Assembly: GCF_001719165.1 (NCBI RefSeq)
Contig: NZ_CP017057.1
Location: 2,356,001-2,420,000, forward strand
Direction of reading: 5' to 3'
Source: Erythrobacter litoralis
GTDB lineage: Bacteria > Pseudomonadota > Alphaproteobacteria > Sphingomonadales > Sphingomonadaceae
DNA: 64,000 bases
Shown here: positions 10,767 to 19,846 of the stretch, piece after piece
Position numbering within the stretch: the stretch's first letter is position 1
How the letters are laid out: the number at the start of each line of letters is the position of its first letter
Position numbers and translations under genes: made by a program
The notes under the pieces: model-generated
The model's database searches: none
What the model saw: the letters and a program-made list of their open reading frames with translations, nothing else
Told to the model about the DNA's origin: nothing

Positions 10767-11714
10767 ATGCGCGGCATGACGAATTCCAGCGAACCCGAGG
10801 CCAATGCAGGGACGACCGACCGCCAGCGCTTGCTGCTCCTCACCGGCCTGTCCGGTGCGGGCAAGTCGACCGCGCTCGATGTGCTCGAGGATCTCGGCTG
10901 GGAGACGATCGACAATTTCCCGGTGCGCATGCTCAAGCGGCTGGTGGCACGGCCGGGCGAGGAACAGGGACGCCTCGCGATCGGGTTCGATTCGCGCACG
11001 AGGGGTTTCGTCCCCGCCGACGTGATCGCGCTGGCTAAGGAGCTTGCGGGCCGCGACCAACTCACCACCAGCTTCATGTTCATGGATTGCGCCGATGCGG
11101 AGCTCGAGCGGCGCTTCAACGAAACCCGCCGCCGCCACCCCATGGCGCAGGGGCGCCCGGTGCTCGACGGGATCGCGGCGGACCGCGAACTGCTCGAACC
11201 GCTGCGGCGCTGGGCCGATATCGTCATCGACACGACCGCGCTGTCATCGAACGACCTGCAGGCGCGCATCCGCGAGCTGTTCGGCGAGCGGGACGCGGAC
11301 GGGACCACGCTGACGATCTCGAGCTTCGGGTTCGCGCGCGGGATGCCGCCGCTCGCCGATCTCGTCTTTGACATGCGATTTCTCGACAACCCGCACTGGG
11401 CCCCGGGCCTGCGCGAGCTGACCGGCCGCGATGCGCCCGTCGGCGCGCATATCGAACAGGACCCCGCGTTCGCCGATGCCTTCGCGCGCATCCGCGACCT
11501 GCTGCTCACCCTGCTTCCGCGCTACCATGCCCAGGGAAAATCCTATGTCCATGTCGCCTTCGGCTGTACCGGAGGGAGACATCGCTCGGTCTACACCGCC
11601 GAGTGCATGGCGCAGGCCTTGCGCGAGCAGGGATTTTCGCCCACTGTCCGGCACCGCAATCTTGCCTCGCGCGCCGCGGACGAGCTCGAGCGCAGGCAGG
11701 CCGGTGTGACGTGA
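10767..11714 (+). CDS. rapZ: RNase adapter RapZ family ATPase
   Basis: 315 residues. Walker A GLSGAGKST (residues 27-35), the family stretch WETIDNFP and the C-terminal GCTGGRHRSV are all present. In E. coli RapZ controls glmS mRNA through RNase E and small RNAs. In Alphaproteobacteria its target is less clear, but it sits with hprK and PTS genes as here. An alternative ATG occurs at 10776. It is followed after 58 bases by the EIIA gene. Confidence 0.9.
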   Translation: MRGMTNSSEPEANAGTTDRQRLLLLTGLSGAGKSTALDVLEDLGWETIDNFPVRMLKRLVARPGEEQGRLAIGFDSRTRGFVPADVIALAKELAGRDQLTTSFMFMDCADAELERRFNETRRRHPMAQGRPVLDGIAADRELLEPLRRWADIVIDTTALSSNDLQARIRELFGERDADGTTLTISSFGFARGMPPLADLVFDMRFLDNPHWAPGLRELTGRDAPVGAHIEQDPAFADAFARIRDLLLTLLPRYHAQGKSYVHVAFGCTGGRHRSVYTAECMAQALREQGFSPTVRHRNLASRAADELERRQAGVT

Positions 11715-11772
11715 CACGATTCCTCTCCAACGGGGCGCTGCAACGCCGTGAACAAATGGACGTAATTCCGGC

Positions 11773-12210
11773 ATGATTGGTTTGATACTGGTCACTCATG
11801 GCCGCCTTGCGGACCAGTTCGTCGAGGCGATGGAGCATGTGGTCGGGCGGCAGGAAGGGATCGTCACGGTCTGTATCGGGCCGAATGACGACATGGAGCA
11901 GCGCCGGGCCGAAATCGCCGAGGCGATCACGACAGTCGATGAGGGCCAGGGCGTCATCATCCTCACCGACCTGTTCGGCGGCACGCCTTCGAATCTCGCG
12001 ATCTCGCTGCTCGATGCGGGCCGCGTCGAAGTGATCGCGGGGATCAACCTGCCGATGCTGATCCGGCTCGCCGGAGCGCGCAAGACATTGGGCGTGGTCG
12101 AGGCGGTCGAGGCGGCGCAGAGCGCCGGGCGAACCTACATCACCGTGGCGAGCGAACTGCTCGGCGACGACGGCCGCGCGCCGCGCAAGGCGAGCGGCGG
12201 CTCGGGCTGA
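11773..12210 (+). CDS. PTS EIIA component, mannose family (regulatory)
   Basis: 145 residues matching the EIIA-Man fold, with the phosphoacceptor His9 in ILVTHGRLA and the family motif ILTDLFGGTPSN. No EIIB, EIIC or EIID permease gene is adjacent. In Alphaproteobacteria this protein acts in a regulatory phosphorelay (EI-Ntr to HPr to EIIA), not in sugar transport. The tail after about residue 130 is polar and probably disordered. HPr follows 47 bases downstream. Often labelled manX; I leave the symbol empty because no mannose permease is evident. Confidence 0.9.
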   Translation: MIGLILVTHGRLADQFVEAMEHVVGRQEGIVTVCIGPNDDMEQRRAEIAEAITTVDEGQGVIILTDLFGGTPSNLAISLLDAGRVEVIAGINLPMLIRLAGARKTLGVVEAVEAAQSAGRTYITVASELLGDDGRAPRKASGGSG

Positions 12211-12257
12211 CCCCGCACCGGGCAATCGAGAGAGAAGGCCAGGGAGGGGGCCGCAGG

Positions 12258-12548
12258 ATGAACGAGAACAGGACCGAAATCCGCCGCAAGGTTATGATCG
12301 TCAACCGCCGCGGCCTTCATGCACGGGCCAGCGCTCGCTTCGTCGGCGCGGTGAGCGCGCTGGACGACGGGGTTGAGGTGCGCCTCGCAAAGGACGGCAA
12401 CAGCGCTTCGGGAGGGTCGATCCTTGGCCTCATGATGCTCGGCGCGGCCAAAGGCGACGAGGTCGAGCTGGTCGTTGCGGGCGACAATGCCGAAGCCGTC
12501 ATGGACGATCTCGCCGCTCTCATCGAAAGCGGTTTCGGCGAGGACTAG
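12258..12548 (+). CDS. ptsH: Phosphocarrier protein HPr
   Basis: 96 residues. The active-site His21 lies in NRRGLHARAS, and Ser54 in GGSILGLMML is the counterpart of the Ser46 that HprK phosphorylates in Firmicutes. It carries phosphate from EI (not in this window) to EIIA. The stop codon TAG (12546-12548) is part of the CTAG target duplicated by the IS5-family insertion, so the reading frame is intact. Any native 3' untranslated region or downstream ptsI (EI) gene is now cut off by the insertion. Confidence 0.94.
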   Translation: MNENRTEIRRKVMIVNRRGLHARASARFVGAVSALDDGVEVRLAKDGNSASGGSILGLMMLGAAKGDEVELVVAGDNAEAVMDDLAALIESGFGED

Positions 12549-13380
12549 GTTCTGAACTCATAGATCTTGCGTATTTTGGGAGAGGCTGATTCAAGGTTTG
12601 CGGAAGGAGCCTTGGAGATGGCGCGTTTTGATTTGTCGGATGCCGAATGGGCGATCATCGAGCCTTTGTTGCCGAACCGTCCGCGCGGTGTAGCGCGAGT
12701 GGATGACCGGCGAGTGCTCAATGGGATCTTCTATGTGCTGCGAACCGGATCGCCGTGGCGCGATCTGCCCGAGCGCTACGGTCCGCACACCACGGTCTAC
12801 AATCGTTTCAACCGGTGGGCGAAAGCGGGCGTGTGGCTGCGTGTATTCGAGGCGCTTGCGGCGCGAAGTCCGCGTTCGATGGCTTTGATCGACAGTTCGA
12901 TCATCCGCGCGCATCAACACGCCGCGGGGGCAAAAAAGGGGGTCCGGATAACGCCATCGGTCGCTCTCGTGGCGGATTGAGCACCAAGATCAATGTGGTC
13001 GTCGACGAGCGCGGACTGCCCGTTCGCCTGATCCTCTCTCCCGGTCAACAGCATGACAGTCGTGCAGCAGGTGCCTTGCTCGCCGATCTTAGGCCAGGTG
13101 CCGTTGTAATCGGGGATCGCGCGTACGACAGCAATGCCCTGCTCACGCTGGTCGCAGATGCCGGAGGGCAAACTTGCACTCCGACGCCCCGCTATCGCAA
13201 ACAGCAGCGCGTGATCGACGTCGAGCTCTATCGTCAGCGCAATCCAGTCGAGCGCTTCTTCAATAAGCTCAAGCACTTCCGCCGCATCGCCACTCGATAC
13301 GACAAACTCGCTAGCAACTTCCTCGCAGCCGTAGCCCTCGCAGCCATCCGGCTCTGGACCAGAAATTATGAGTCCACGAC
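12549..13380 (+). mobile_element. IS5-family (IS427-like) insertion sequence
   Basis: 832 bases flanked by a CTAG direct repeat (12545-12548 and 13381-13384), the 4-bp target type used by IS5-family elements. The ends are imperfect inverted repeats: left GTTCTGAACTCATA, right (complement) GTCGTGGACTCATA, 11 of 14 matching. It carries one two-frame transposase gene. The element sits precisely at the HPr stop codon. It looks complete and potentially active. Confidence 0.9.
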
Positions 13381-13384
13381 CTAG
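12618..13384 (+). CDS. IS5-family transposase, made by -1 frameshift
   Basis: DDE transposase in two overlapping frames. Frame one runs from ATG 12618 (DLSDAEWAIIEPLLP, then the first catalytic Asp in ALIDSSII) to a stop at 12978-12980. The second frame joins at the slippery run near 12932-12938 and continues with GGLSTKIN, the second Asp in VIGDRAYDS and the Glu in NPVERFFNKLKHFRR. The predicted fusion is about 255 residues, normal for the group. The final stop TAG comes from the duplicated target CTAG, not from the element itself. Confidence 0.88.
12932..12938 (+). other. -1 ribosomal frameshift site A_AAA_AAG
   Basis: The heptamer lies in the zero frame as codons AAA-AAG (12933-12938), with the preceding A ending codon GCA. 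This is the classical slippery sequence for -1 frameshifting, and the second transposase frame is exactly -1 relative to the first. A G-rich stretch follows immediately. Confidence 0.8.
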
Positions 13385-13416
13385 TCTTGCCGCGGCCGGC
13401 GGCCTACGGACGATCC

Positions 13417-14217
13417 ATGCGCAGGCACATCACCGGTTTCTCCAATCCCACAGTCAAGCACCTGCGCTCCTTGCGCGACAAGAAGCATCGCCGTCGGGCG
13501 GGCGAATTTCTCGTCGAGGGGCTGCGCCTGCTCGAGGATGCGCGCGCCAGCGGCCGCGTGCCGAGCCTGCTGGTGATGGCCGAAGGGCGCGCGCCGCACG
13601 CGCTGCTCGCCCGGCTCGAAGAGGAAGTCGAGGCGGCGGGCGGAGAAATCGTGGTGACCACGCCCGACATCCTCTCGAAGATCACTGGCAAGGAGAACCC
13701 GCAGGCGGTGGCCGGCGTGTTCGGCGAATGGGACACCGGCCTCGCCCGGCTCGACCGGGGAGCGGCGCCGATCTGGCTGGTCGCGCAGGACCTGCGCGAT
13801 CCGGGGAATCTCGGCACGATGCTGCGCACCGGCGATGCGGTCGGGGCGGGCGGGCTGATCCTGATCGACGATTGCGCCGATCCCTTCAGCGCCGAGGCCG
13901 TCCGCGCGAGCATGGGCGCTGTGTTCACGCAGGGGCTCGCACGGGCACGGTGGAGCGAGTTCGTCGAATGGCTGCGCGCGGGCGAGGGCCAGCTGGTCGC
14001 GGCATCCCTGCGCGATGCGGTGCCTTATCGCGGGGCTGCCTACCGGGCGCCTTGCTTCATCCTCGTCGGCAACGAATCCCGGGGTCTGCCCGCAGCCTAC
14101 GAGGCCGAATGCGACCTGCGCGTGACGATGACGATGCGGGGCAGAGCGGATTCCCTGAACGCCGCGGTCGCAGGGGCGGTTCTTGCCTATGAGGTGCTGG
14201 CGGCGCTGGAGGGGTGA
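13417..14217 (+). CDS. TrmH/SpoU-family RNA 2'-O-methyltransferase
   Basis: 266 residues from ATG 13417; an in-frame TTG at 13387 lies too close to the IS end. An N-terminal substrate-binding domain (NPTVKHLRSLRDKKHRR, FLVEGLRLLEDA) is followed by the SpoU methylase domain, with the knot motifs DPGNLGTMLRTGDAVGA, LVGNESRGLP and SLNAAVAGAVLAYE. It methylates ribose in rRNA or tRNA using S-adenosylmethionine. It is RlmB-like or TsnR-like; the exact target cannot be told from sequence. Confidence 0.9.
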   Translation: MRRHITGFSNPTVKHLRSLRDKKHRRRAGEFLVEGLRLLEDARASGRVPSLLVMAEGRAPHALLARLEEEVEAAGGEIVVTTPDILSKITGKENPQAVAGVFGEWDTGLARLDRGAAPIWLVAQDLRDPGNLGTMLRTGDAVGAGGLILIDDCADPFSAEAVRASMGAVFTQGLARARWSEFVEWLRAGEGQLVAASLRDAVPYRGAAYRAPCFILVGNESRGLPAAYEAECDLRVTMTMRGRADSLNAAVAGAVLAYEVLAALEG

Positions 14218-14265
14218 TGCTGTCAGCGTCCTGATCGAGCAGGACTCACCCGTCCGAGCCGACCG

Positions 14266-15690
14266 CTATTCCGCCGCGTCGCGATCGGCGCCGCTCGAAC
14301 CATCCAGCTTTAGTGTCTCAGGCACACGCGGATTCGTCTCGATGAGATCGACATCGGCGATCTCCCTCTTGCCGATCTCCACCCCCTTTTCATGCATCTT
14401 GCGCGCCGACACGACAACGCGGCTTTCAAAGCTGCGCGTGAAATCGTTGTAGCTCGACACCGCACGGCCCAAATGCGTGCCCATCTTGCCGAGATCTTCG
14501 GTGACCTTGGCAAGACGATCATAAAGTTCCGCCCCCATTCGCCCGATCTCGGCGGCTTCCTCCGCCATCCGGTCCTGCCGCCAGACCTGCGCGACCGTGC
14601 GCGCGATCGCAACGAGGTTGGTGGGCGTCGCGAGCAGAACCTTGTTGTGGAAGGCGAAGTCCCAAAGTTCCGGATCGTGTTCGAGCGCGGCGGCGACGAA
14701 GTGTTCGCCGGGGACGAACATCACGACGTAATCGGGCGCGTCCTCGAACTGGCTCTGGTAGCCCTTAGACCCCAATGTCTGGACGTGGTTGCGCATGCTC
14801 TTGGCGTGGAGGTCGAGATGCCGCTTGCGCTCGGCATCGTCCTCCGCCTCGAACGCGGCCTGGTAGGCGTTCAATGACACCTTGGCGTCGATCACCAGCT
14901 TCTTCTGGCCCGGAACGTTGACGATCGCATCGGGTCGGAGGCGTCCGTCGGCGGTGTTGACCGATTGTTCGAGCATGAAATCGGTGTGCTCGGACAGGCC
15001 GCATTGTTCGAGGACGTTCTGCAGCGCCCGCTCGCCCCAGCGTCCGCGGGCCTTGGGTGCGTTGGTCAGCGAATTGCCGAGCCGTTCTGCCTCCTTGCGC
15101 ACCTGTTCCTGAGAGACGCGCATCAATTCGATTTCGCGGTTGAGGCTGGAGAAGGCATCGGCGCGCTGTTTTTCCAGCGTTTCGACCTGGCGTTCGTATT
15201 TCTCCAGCCGATCGCTGACCGGTTTCAGCAGGTTAGCCACCGCATCCTTGTGCTGGCTCTGCGCCTCGCCAAGCCGTTTCGTCGCCTCGCTGTCGAAGCG
15301 AGCACGCGCCGCCTCCAGGACCTTGGCGCCGGTGTTCTCGAATTCCTTGAGCAGCTTTTCGCGCGATTCCTCGAGCAGGCGTTTCTGCTCCTCGAACCCG
15401 GCACGCTCGGCACGGAAGGTGGCGTTTTCCGCGCGCAGCTTTTCGACATCGCCCGACAGGCGATCGGCATGCGAGGCGCGTTCATTGGCCGCCGACAGCG
15501 CCGCCTTCGCATCCGAAAGCTCGATCCGCGCCTCGCCCAGTTCGGCGATCGCGGTCCTGAATTCCTCTTCGCGCGCGGCCAGCCGCGCCCGCAGGTCGGC
15601 CAGCGGGCGCGCGCCGAACCAGTGGCCGGCGGCAAGTCCGGATATCGCGCCGACAAGCAGCGCAGCGAGAGCGAGAATCGTCGGGTCCAT
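14266..15690 (-). CDS. rmuC: DNA recombination protein RmuC
   Basis: 474 residues. An N-terminal membrane helix (about 4-26, with LALAALLVGAISGLAAG) leads into a long coiled coil (about 30-210, Glu/Lys/Ala-rich). The conserved RmuC nuclease-like domain follows, with RGRWGERALQNVLEQCGL, DAIVNVPGQKKLVIDAKVSL and VMFVPGEHF. RmuC limits DNA inversions and rearrangements. It is convergent with the methyltransferase gene, 48 bases away. Confidence 0.93.
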   Translation of the reverse strand: MDPTILALAALLVGAISGLAAGHWFGARPLADLRARLAAREEEFRTAIAELGEARIELSDAKAALSAANERASHADRLSGDVEKLRAENATFRAERAGFEEQKRLLEESREKLLKEFENTGAKVLEAARARFDSEATKRLGEAQSQHKDAVANLLKPVSDRLEKYERQVETLEKQRADAFSSLNREIELMRVSQEQVRKEAERLGNSLTNAPKARGRWGERALQNVLEQCGLSEHTDFMLEQSVNTADGRLRPDAIVNVPGQKKLVIDAKVSLNAYQAAFEAEDDAERKRHLDLHAKSMRNHVQTLGSKGYQSQFEDAPDYVVMFVPGEHFVAAALEHDPELWDFAFHNKVLLATPTNLVAIARTVAQVWRQDRMAEEAAEIGRMGAELYDRLAKVTEDLGKMGTHLGRAVSSYNDFTRSFESRVVVSARKMHEKGVEIGKREIADVDLIETNPRVPETLKLDGSSGADRDAAE

Positions 15691-15749
15691 GACCTTCCCC
15701 TACACGGAACGAATAGGGAACGCCAGCGTCTTTCTAACGATTTCCCCGA

Positions 15750-16145
15750 CTATTGCTCCGCCTCGCCCGTCGCCTTCTTCTGCCACGGCCAGCGTCCGTC
15801 GATCTCGACCTCAAGGCTGAAACTGAGGAATGTCCGGATCAGCACGATCGCGCCCAGGACGAGGACGCTCTCAAGCGTCGGGTCGACCGCGACGGTCAGG
15901 ATGATGTCGGCTGCGACCAGCAATTCGAGACCCGTGAGGATCGAGCGGCCGAGCATCCGGCGGAACACCGCGATGCTGTCGTCCTCTTGCGCCTTGCCTG
16001 TCCCGCCCCGGGCGAGATTGCGGACCAGGTGGCCGAGCGCGATGAGGGCCCCGAGCAGGATCGCGCCGATCCCGGCGAGTTCGAACACCCGCGCGACGGC
16101 GTGGACGATGGCGAGCATTGTGTCGTCGCTGAACATGCCGAGCAA
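15750..16145 (-). CDS. DUF1622 family inner-membrane protein
   Basis: 131 residues with three predicted membrane segments (about 12-40, 70-90 and 92-112) and a polar C-terminus. The pattern, with GRSILTGLELLVAADII and the VLIRTFLSFSLEVEIDGRWPW end, matches DUF1622. Function unknown; some relatives are annotated as membrane proteins of about 120 residues. It is transcribed away from the Cys-rich protein gene at 16264. Confidence 0.8.
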   Translation of the reverse strand: MLGMFSDDTMLAIVHAVARVFELAGIGAILLGALIALGHLVRNLARGGTGKAQEDDSIAVFRRMLGRSILTGLELLVAADIILTVAVDPTLESVLVLGAIVLIRTFLSFSLEVEIDGRWPWQKKATGEAEQ

Positions 16146-16263
16146 ACGGGCGATGAGGCTGGTGTGTTCCGCCCCCTGCCCCCCGCCGGGCCGCGCGGCG
16201 AGACGCGATCTCGGAACCGAACCCCGGCACGGCTCGCTTCATTGGCGAAGGAGGAGCGAAGTC

Positions 16264-16677
16264 ATGTCGATCAAGGAAATGCTGAAGGAACACCCGCTCG
16301 CAGGCGGGGATCACGACGATCAGCTGGGCGAGGCGGTGAAGCACGCAATGTATGGCGCTGCGATCATGAACGCCTGCGCCGATGCGTGCCTTGCGGAGGC
16401 CGACGCGGATGCCCGCGCCGAATGCATCCGGCGCTGCATGGATGCATCTGATGCCTGCACCGCCTTCTACCGCATCGCCTCGCGCCGTGTGGGCGGCCAC
16501 GTGCGCACGATCAAGGCGGTCGGCGCGGCGGCGATCATCGCCTGCGAGGAATGCCACCAGCTGTGCAAGCAGCATGACGATGCGCATTGCAGGCGCTGTG
16601 CGATGATGTGCGAGGAAGTGATCGCCGACGTGAAAGCCGCCGTGCACGGCCTGATGGACAACGAAGCGGCGGATTGA
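16264..16677 (+). CDS. Four-helix copper-binding (Csp/DUF326-type) protein
   Basis: 137 residues from ATG 16264, preceded by GGAGGAG. About 13 cysteines are spaced along predicted helices in CxxxC-type patterns (NACADAC, CIRRC, ACEECHQLCKQ, CRRCAMMCEE), plus several histidines. This is the layout of cytosolic copper storage proteins (Csp3 type), which hold Cu(I) inside a four-helix bundle. No Tat or Sec signal is visible, so it should be cytosolic. No other copper gene is adjacent. Confidence 0.85.
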   Translation: MSIKEMLKEHPLAGGDHDDQLGEAVKHAMYGAAIMNACADACLAEADADARAECIRRCMDASDACTAFYRIASRRVGGHVRTIKAVGAAAIIACEECHQLCKQHDDAHCRRCAMMCEEVIADVKAAVHGLMDNEAAD

Positions 16678-16847
16678 GGCCGCAAACTCGATGAACAGGC
16701 GCAAATTCGGCGCGCAGCGCCGTAAGGCCGGATTCGAAGCCGAAAGCGCAGACGTGCGAAGCGCACCTGCACCCCCGCCCGCAGCGGCCGCAGCTATGCT
16801 GCGCGCCTGGCGAGGACGACGGTGCGAATGCACCTTCGCAAGGCAAG

Positions 16848-17420
16848 CTAGGCCGCCTGACGGATCTTCTTGAGCTTTTTCAGCGCCATCGACCGCTTCA
16901 GCCGCGAGAGGTGATCGATGAACAGGATCCCCTCGAGGTGGTCCATCTCGTGCTGGAGGCAGGTCGCCATCAGCCCTTCGAGCTGTTCCTCGTGGTGGTT
17001 CCCGTCGAGGTCCTGGTAGCGCACCGTGCAGGTCGCCGGGCGATCGACGTCGGCGTAGATCTCGGGGACCGATAGGCAGCCTTCCTGATAGGTCGACAAT
17101 TCCTGTGCCGGATCGACGATCACCGGGTTGATGAAGATGCGCGGGTCGTTCTTCGTCGCCGGATGGGTGTGCTTGTGCCCGTCATGTTCGCATTCGACCG
17201 GCTCGGCGTCCGGGTCCTCGGGCTGGAGGTCGATGACGAGCACGCGCTTGGGCACGCCGACCTGGATCGCGGCAAGGCCGATGCCGGGGGCATCGTACAT
17301 CGTCTCGAACATGTCGGCGACCAGACTGCGCAGGTCGTCATTGAATTCGTCCGGTTCCACCGGGGTCGAGACGGTCTTGAGCCGGGGGTCCGGCACTTCG
17401 AGAATTTCGCGGATAGCCAT
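16848..17420 (-). CDS. def: Peptide deformylase
   Basis: 190 residues from the ATG at 17420. The three deformylase motifs are present: [15 protein letters not shown] (metal Cys) and QHEMDHLEG (HExxH). The enzyme removes the formyl group from nascent proteins, in a pathway with Fmt, encoded nearby at 18171. Between motifs 1 and 2 there is a His/Glu-rich insertion ([17 protein letters not shown], about residues 79-95) not found in E. coli Def; a role in metal binding is only a guess. Confidence 0.95.
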   Translation of the reverse strand: MAIREILEVPDPRLKTVSTPVEPDEFNDDLRSLVADMFETMYDAPGIGLAAIQVGVPKRVLVIDLQPEDPDAEPVECEHDGHKHTHPATKNDPRIFINPVIVDPAQELSTYQEGCLSVPEIYADVDRPATCTVRYQDLDGNHHEEQLEGLMATCLQHEMDHLEGILFIDHLSRLKRSMALKKLKKIRQAA

Positions 17421-17520
17421 GGGACGCAAGATAGTCGCGCGGTGCGTTTGCTGCAAGACAAAGGGGGCGATCACGATGATCGAAAATGCGCCGAGTCGAG
17501 CGGGCGGCGCACCCGTGGTG

Positions 17521-18117
17521 TCAGTCGAGCGGGCGACGCGCCCGCAGGGCCTGCGCCAGCGTACCCTCGTCGAGATAATCAAGCTCGCCGCCGACCGGCA
17601 GGCCGTGGGCGAGCTGGGTAATCCGGACATTGTGCGGTTCGAGCCGTTCGGCGACGTAATGCGCCGTCGTCTGCCCCTCAAGCGTCGCGTTCATCGCCAG
17701 CACCACCTCGTCGACCGCCCCGTTCTCGACCCGCGATAGAAGAGAGGGGATGGCAAGGTCCTCAGGCCCAACCCCGTCGAGCGCCGAAAGCCGCCCGCCC
17801 AAAACGTGGTAGCGTCCCTGGAACAGCCGCGCACGGTCGAGCGCCCAGACATCGGCGACATCCTCGACCACGCAGATCGCGCGCTCGTCGCGCCGGGGAT
17901 CGGCGCAGATGCCGCAGGGGTCGCGCGTGTCGACATTCCCGCAGTTCGAACATTCGACGAGAGTCTGCGACACGGCGTCCAGTGCCTCGAGCAGAGCGGG
18001 GAGCGCGGCCTCGCGGTTCTTGACCAGCCACAACACCGCGCGCCGGGCCGAGCGCGGGCCCAGGCCGGGCAACCGGGCGAGCGCACTGGCGAGGGTCTCG
18101 ATCTCTTGCGATGCCAT
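17521..18117 (-). CDS. recR: Recombination protein RecR
   Basis: 198 residues, the usual length, from the ATG at 18117; an earlier in-frame start would add 11 residues. It has the helix-hairpin-helix ([15 protein letters not shown]), the C4 zinc finger ([16 protein letters not shown]) and a Toprim domain with [11 protein letters not shown]. It loads RecA at gaps together with RecF and RecO. It diverges from fmt, leaving only 53 bases for both promoters. Confidence 0.95.
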   Translation of the reverse strand: MASQEIETLASALARLPGLGPRSARRAVLWLVKNREAALPALLEALDAVSQTLVECSNCGNVDTRDPCGICADPRRDERAICVVEDVADVWALDRARLFQGRYHVLGGRLSALDGVGPEDLAIPSLLSRVENGAVDEVVLAMNATLEGQTTAHYVAERLEPHNVRITQLAHGLPVGGELDYLDEGTLAQALRARRPLD

Positions 18118-18170
18118 GGGGGGACAGATAGGGGCGGACAGCAGTTTCACAAAGCTCGGGCTCCGCTCTT

Positions 18171-19076
18171 ATGCGCATCATCTTCATGGGAACGCCCGAT
18201 TTCGCCGTCCCGGCGCTTGTCGCGCTTCACGAGGCCGGGCACGAAATCGCCTGCGTCTACACCCAGCCGCCCGCGCGCGCCGGGCGGGGGAAGAACCTGC
18301 GCGCCTCGCCGGTGCAGACGAAGGCGGAGGCGCTGGGCCTGACGGTGCGGCACCCCAAATCGCTCAAGGGGGCGCAGGAACAGGCCGACTTCGCCGCGCT
18401 CGGGGCGGACGTGGCGGTGGTCGCGGCCTATGGCCTGATCCTGCCGCAGCCGATCCTCGATGCGCCGCGGCACGGCTGTCTCAACATCCATGCCTCGATC
18501 CTGCCCCGCTGGCGCGGCGCGGCGCCGATCCACCGCGCGGTGCTGGCGGGCGACGCCGAGACAGGGGTGACGATCATGCAGATGGAGGCAGGGCTCGATA
18601 CCGGACCGATGCTGCATGTCGTCAAGACGCCCATCGACCGCAAGACGACCGGGGAACTGACCGGGGAACTGGCCGCTATCGGAGCGCGGGCGATGGTGGA
18701 AGTGCTTGCCGACCTCCCCGCCTTCCCGCCCGTGGCGCAGGACGACGCCGACGCCACCTACGCGCCCAAGATCGACAAGGCCGAGGCCCGGATCGACTGG
18801 TCGAACAGCGCGGAGACGATCGAGCGGCAGGTGCGCGGACTTGCCCCCTTTCCCGGTGCCTGGTTCGAATGGGGCGATGAACGGGTCAAGCTGCTGCTGG
18901 CGGAACTCGCGCAAGGCTCGGGCGAACCGGGCGAAGTGCTCGATGCGGACATGACCATCGCCTGCGGGTCCGGCGCGATCCGCCCCGTTCGCCTGCAACG
19001 CGCGGGCAAGCCCGCCATGGCGCGCGAGGACGTGCTGCGCGGGCGCCCGGTCGCGGCGGGAACGCGCCTGTCTTGA
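18171..19076 (+). CDS. fmt: Methionyl-tRNA formyltransferase
   Basis: 301 residues. The formyltransferase domain has [11 protein letters not shown], the catalytic stretch [19 protein letters not shown] and GLDTGPML; the C-terminal tRNA-binding domain starts near residue 205. It formylates initiator Met-tRNA using 10-formyl-THF. The fmt stop overlaps the truA start by 4 bases. The def gene lies close by on the other strand, so both ends of the formylation cycle sit together. Confidence 0.96.
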   Translation: MRIIFMGTPDFAVPALVALHEAGHEIACVYTQPPARAGRGKNLRASPVQTKAEALGLTVRHPKSLKGAQEQADFAALGADVAVVAAYGLILPQPILDAPRHGCLNIHASILPRWRGAAPIHRAVLAGDAETGVTIMQMEAGLDTGPMLHVVKTPIDRKTTGELTGELAAIGARAMVEVLADLPAFPPVAQDDADATYAPKIDKAEARIDWSNSAETIERQVRGLAPFPGAWFEWGDERVKLLLAELAQGSGEPGEVLDADMTIACGSGAIRPVRLQRAGKPAMAREDVLRGRPVAAGTRLS

Positions 19077-19846
19077 CCCGCTTTGCTCTCACCCTCGAAT
19101 TCGACGGCACGCCCTTCCACGGCCTCCAGCGGCAGGCCCACGGGCCGAGCGTGCAGCAGAGCATCGAGGATGCGCTCCACCGGATCACCGGCGAGGAGGC
19201 GACGCTTCACAGCGCAGGCCGCACCGATGCGGGGGTCCACGCGCTCGCCATGCGCAGCCATGTCGATCTTGCGAAAGACATCGCCCCGTTCCGCCTGATG
19301 GGGGCGCTGAACGCGCATCTGCGGCCCGACCCGATAGCGGTCACCCATTGCGAGATCGTGCCCGACGACTGGCACGCACGCTTTTCCTGCATCGGGCGGC
19401 GCTATCTCTATCGCATCGTCAACCGGCGCGCCCCGCTCACGCTGGGGCGCGGGCGCGCATGGCATGTCGCGGCCGAGCTCGATCCGCTCGCGATGCACCG
19501 CGCCGCGCAGGCGCTGGTCGGGCGGCACGATTTCACCACCTTCCGCAGCGTGCAATGCCAGGCGAAGGACCCGGTGAAGACGCTGGACCGGCTCGACGTC
19601 GCCCCGAGCGCAGGCGAGTTCGGCCCCGAAATCCACATCCGTGCCGAGGCGCGCAGCTTTCTCCACCACCAGGTCCGCTCGATGGTGGGCTGCCTCAAGC
19701 TGGTGGGCGCAGGCACGTGGCCCGAGCATCGCGTCGCCGCAGCGCTCGCAGCGCGCGACCGGTCCGAATTGGGCCTTAACGCGCCGCCCCACGGCCTCTA
19801 CTTCGTCGAAGCGATCTATCCCGAAACCGGAGAGGAAACATCATGA
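19073..19846 (+). CDS. truA: tRNA pseudouridine(38-40) synthase
   Basis: 257 residues from a TTG start (19073-19075) that overlaps the end of fmt; no ATG would give the family N-terminus ([18 protein letters not shown]). The catalytic Asp lies in [15 protein letters not shown], and a second family motif is [15 protein letters not shown]. It modifies uridines in the anticodon arm of tRNAs. The 4-base overlap continues into the next gene, so fmt, truA and the oxidoreductase form one unit. Confidence 0.95.
   Translation: MTRFALTLEFDGTPFHGLQRQAHGPSVQQSIEDALHRITGEEATLHSAGRTDAGVHALAMRSHVDLAKDIAPFRLMGALNAHLRPDPIAVTHCEIVPDDWHARFSCIGRRYLYRIVNRRAPLTLGRGRAWHVAAELDPLAMHRAAQALVGRHDFTTFRSVQCQAKDPVKTLDRLDVAPSAGEFGPEIHIRAEARSFLHHQVRSMVGCLKLVGAGTWPEHRVAAALAARDRSELGLNAPPHGLYFVEAIYPETGEETS

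Noticed and set aside
16691..16873. Short plus-strand frame between the Cys-rich protein gene and def
   Set aside because: Ala/Arg/Pro-rich low-complexity product running into the convergent def gene; no ribosome-binding site.
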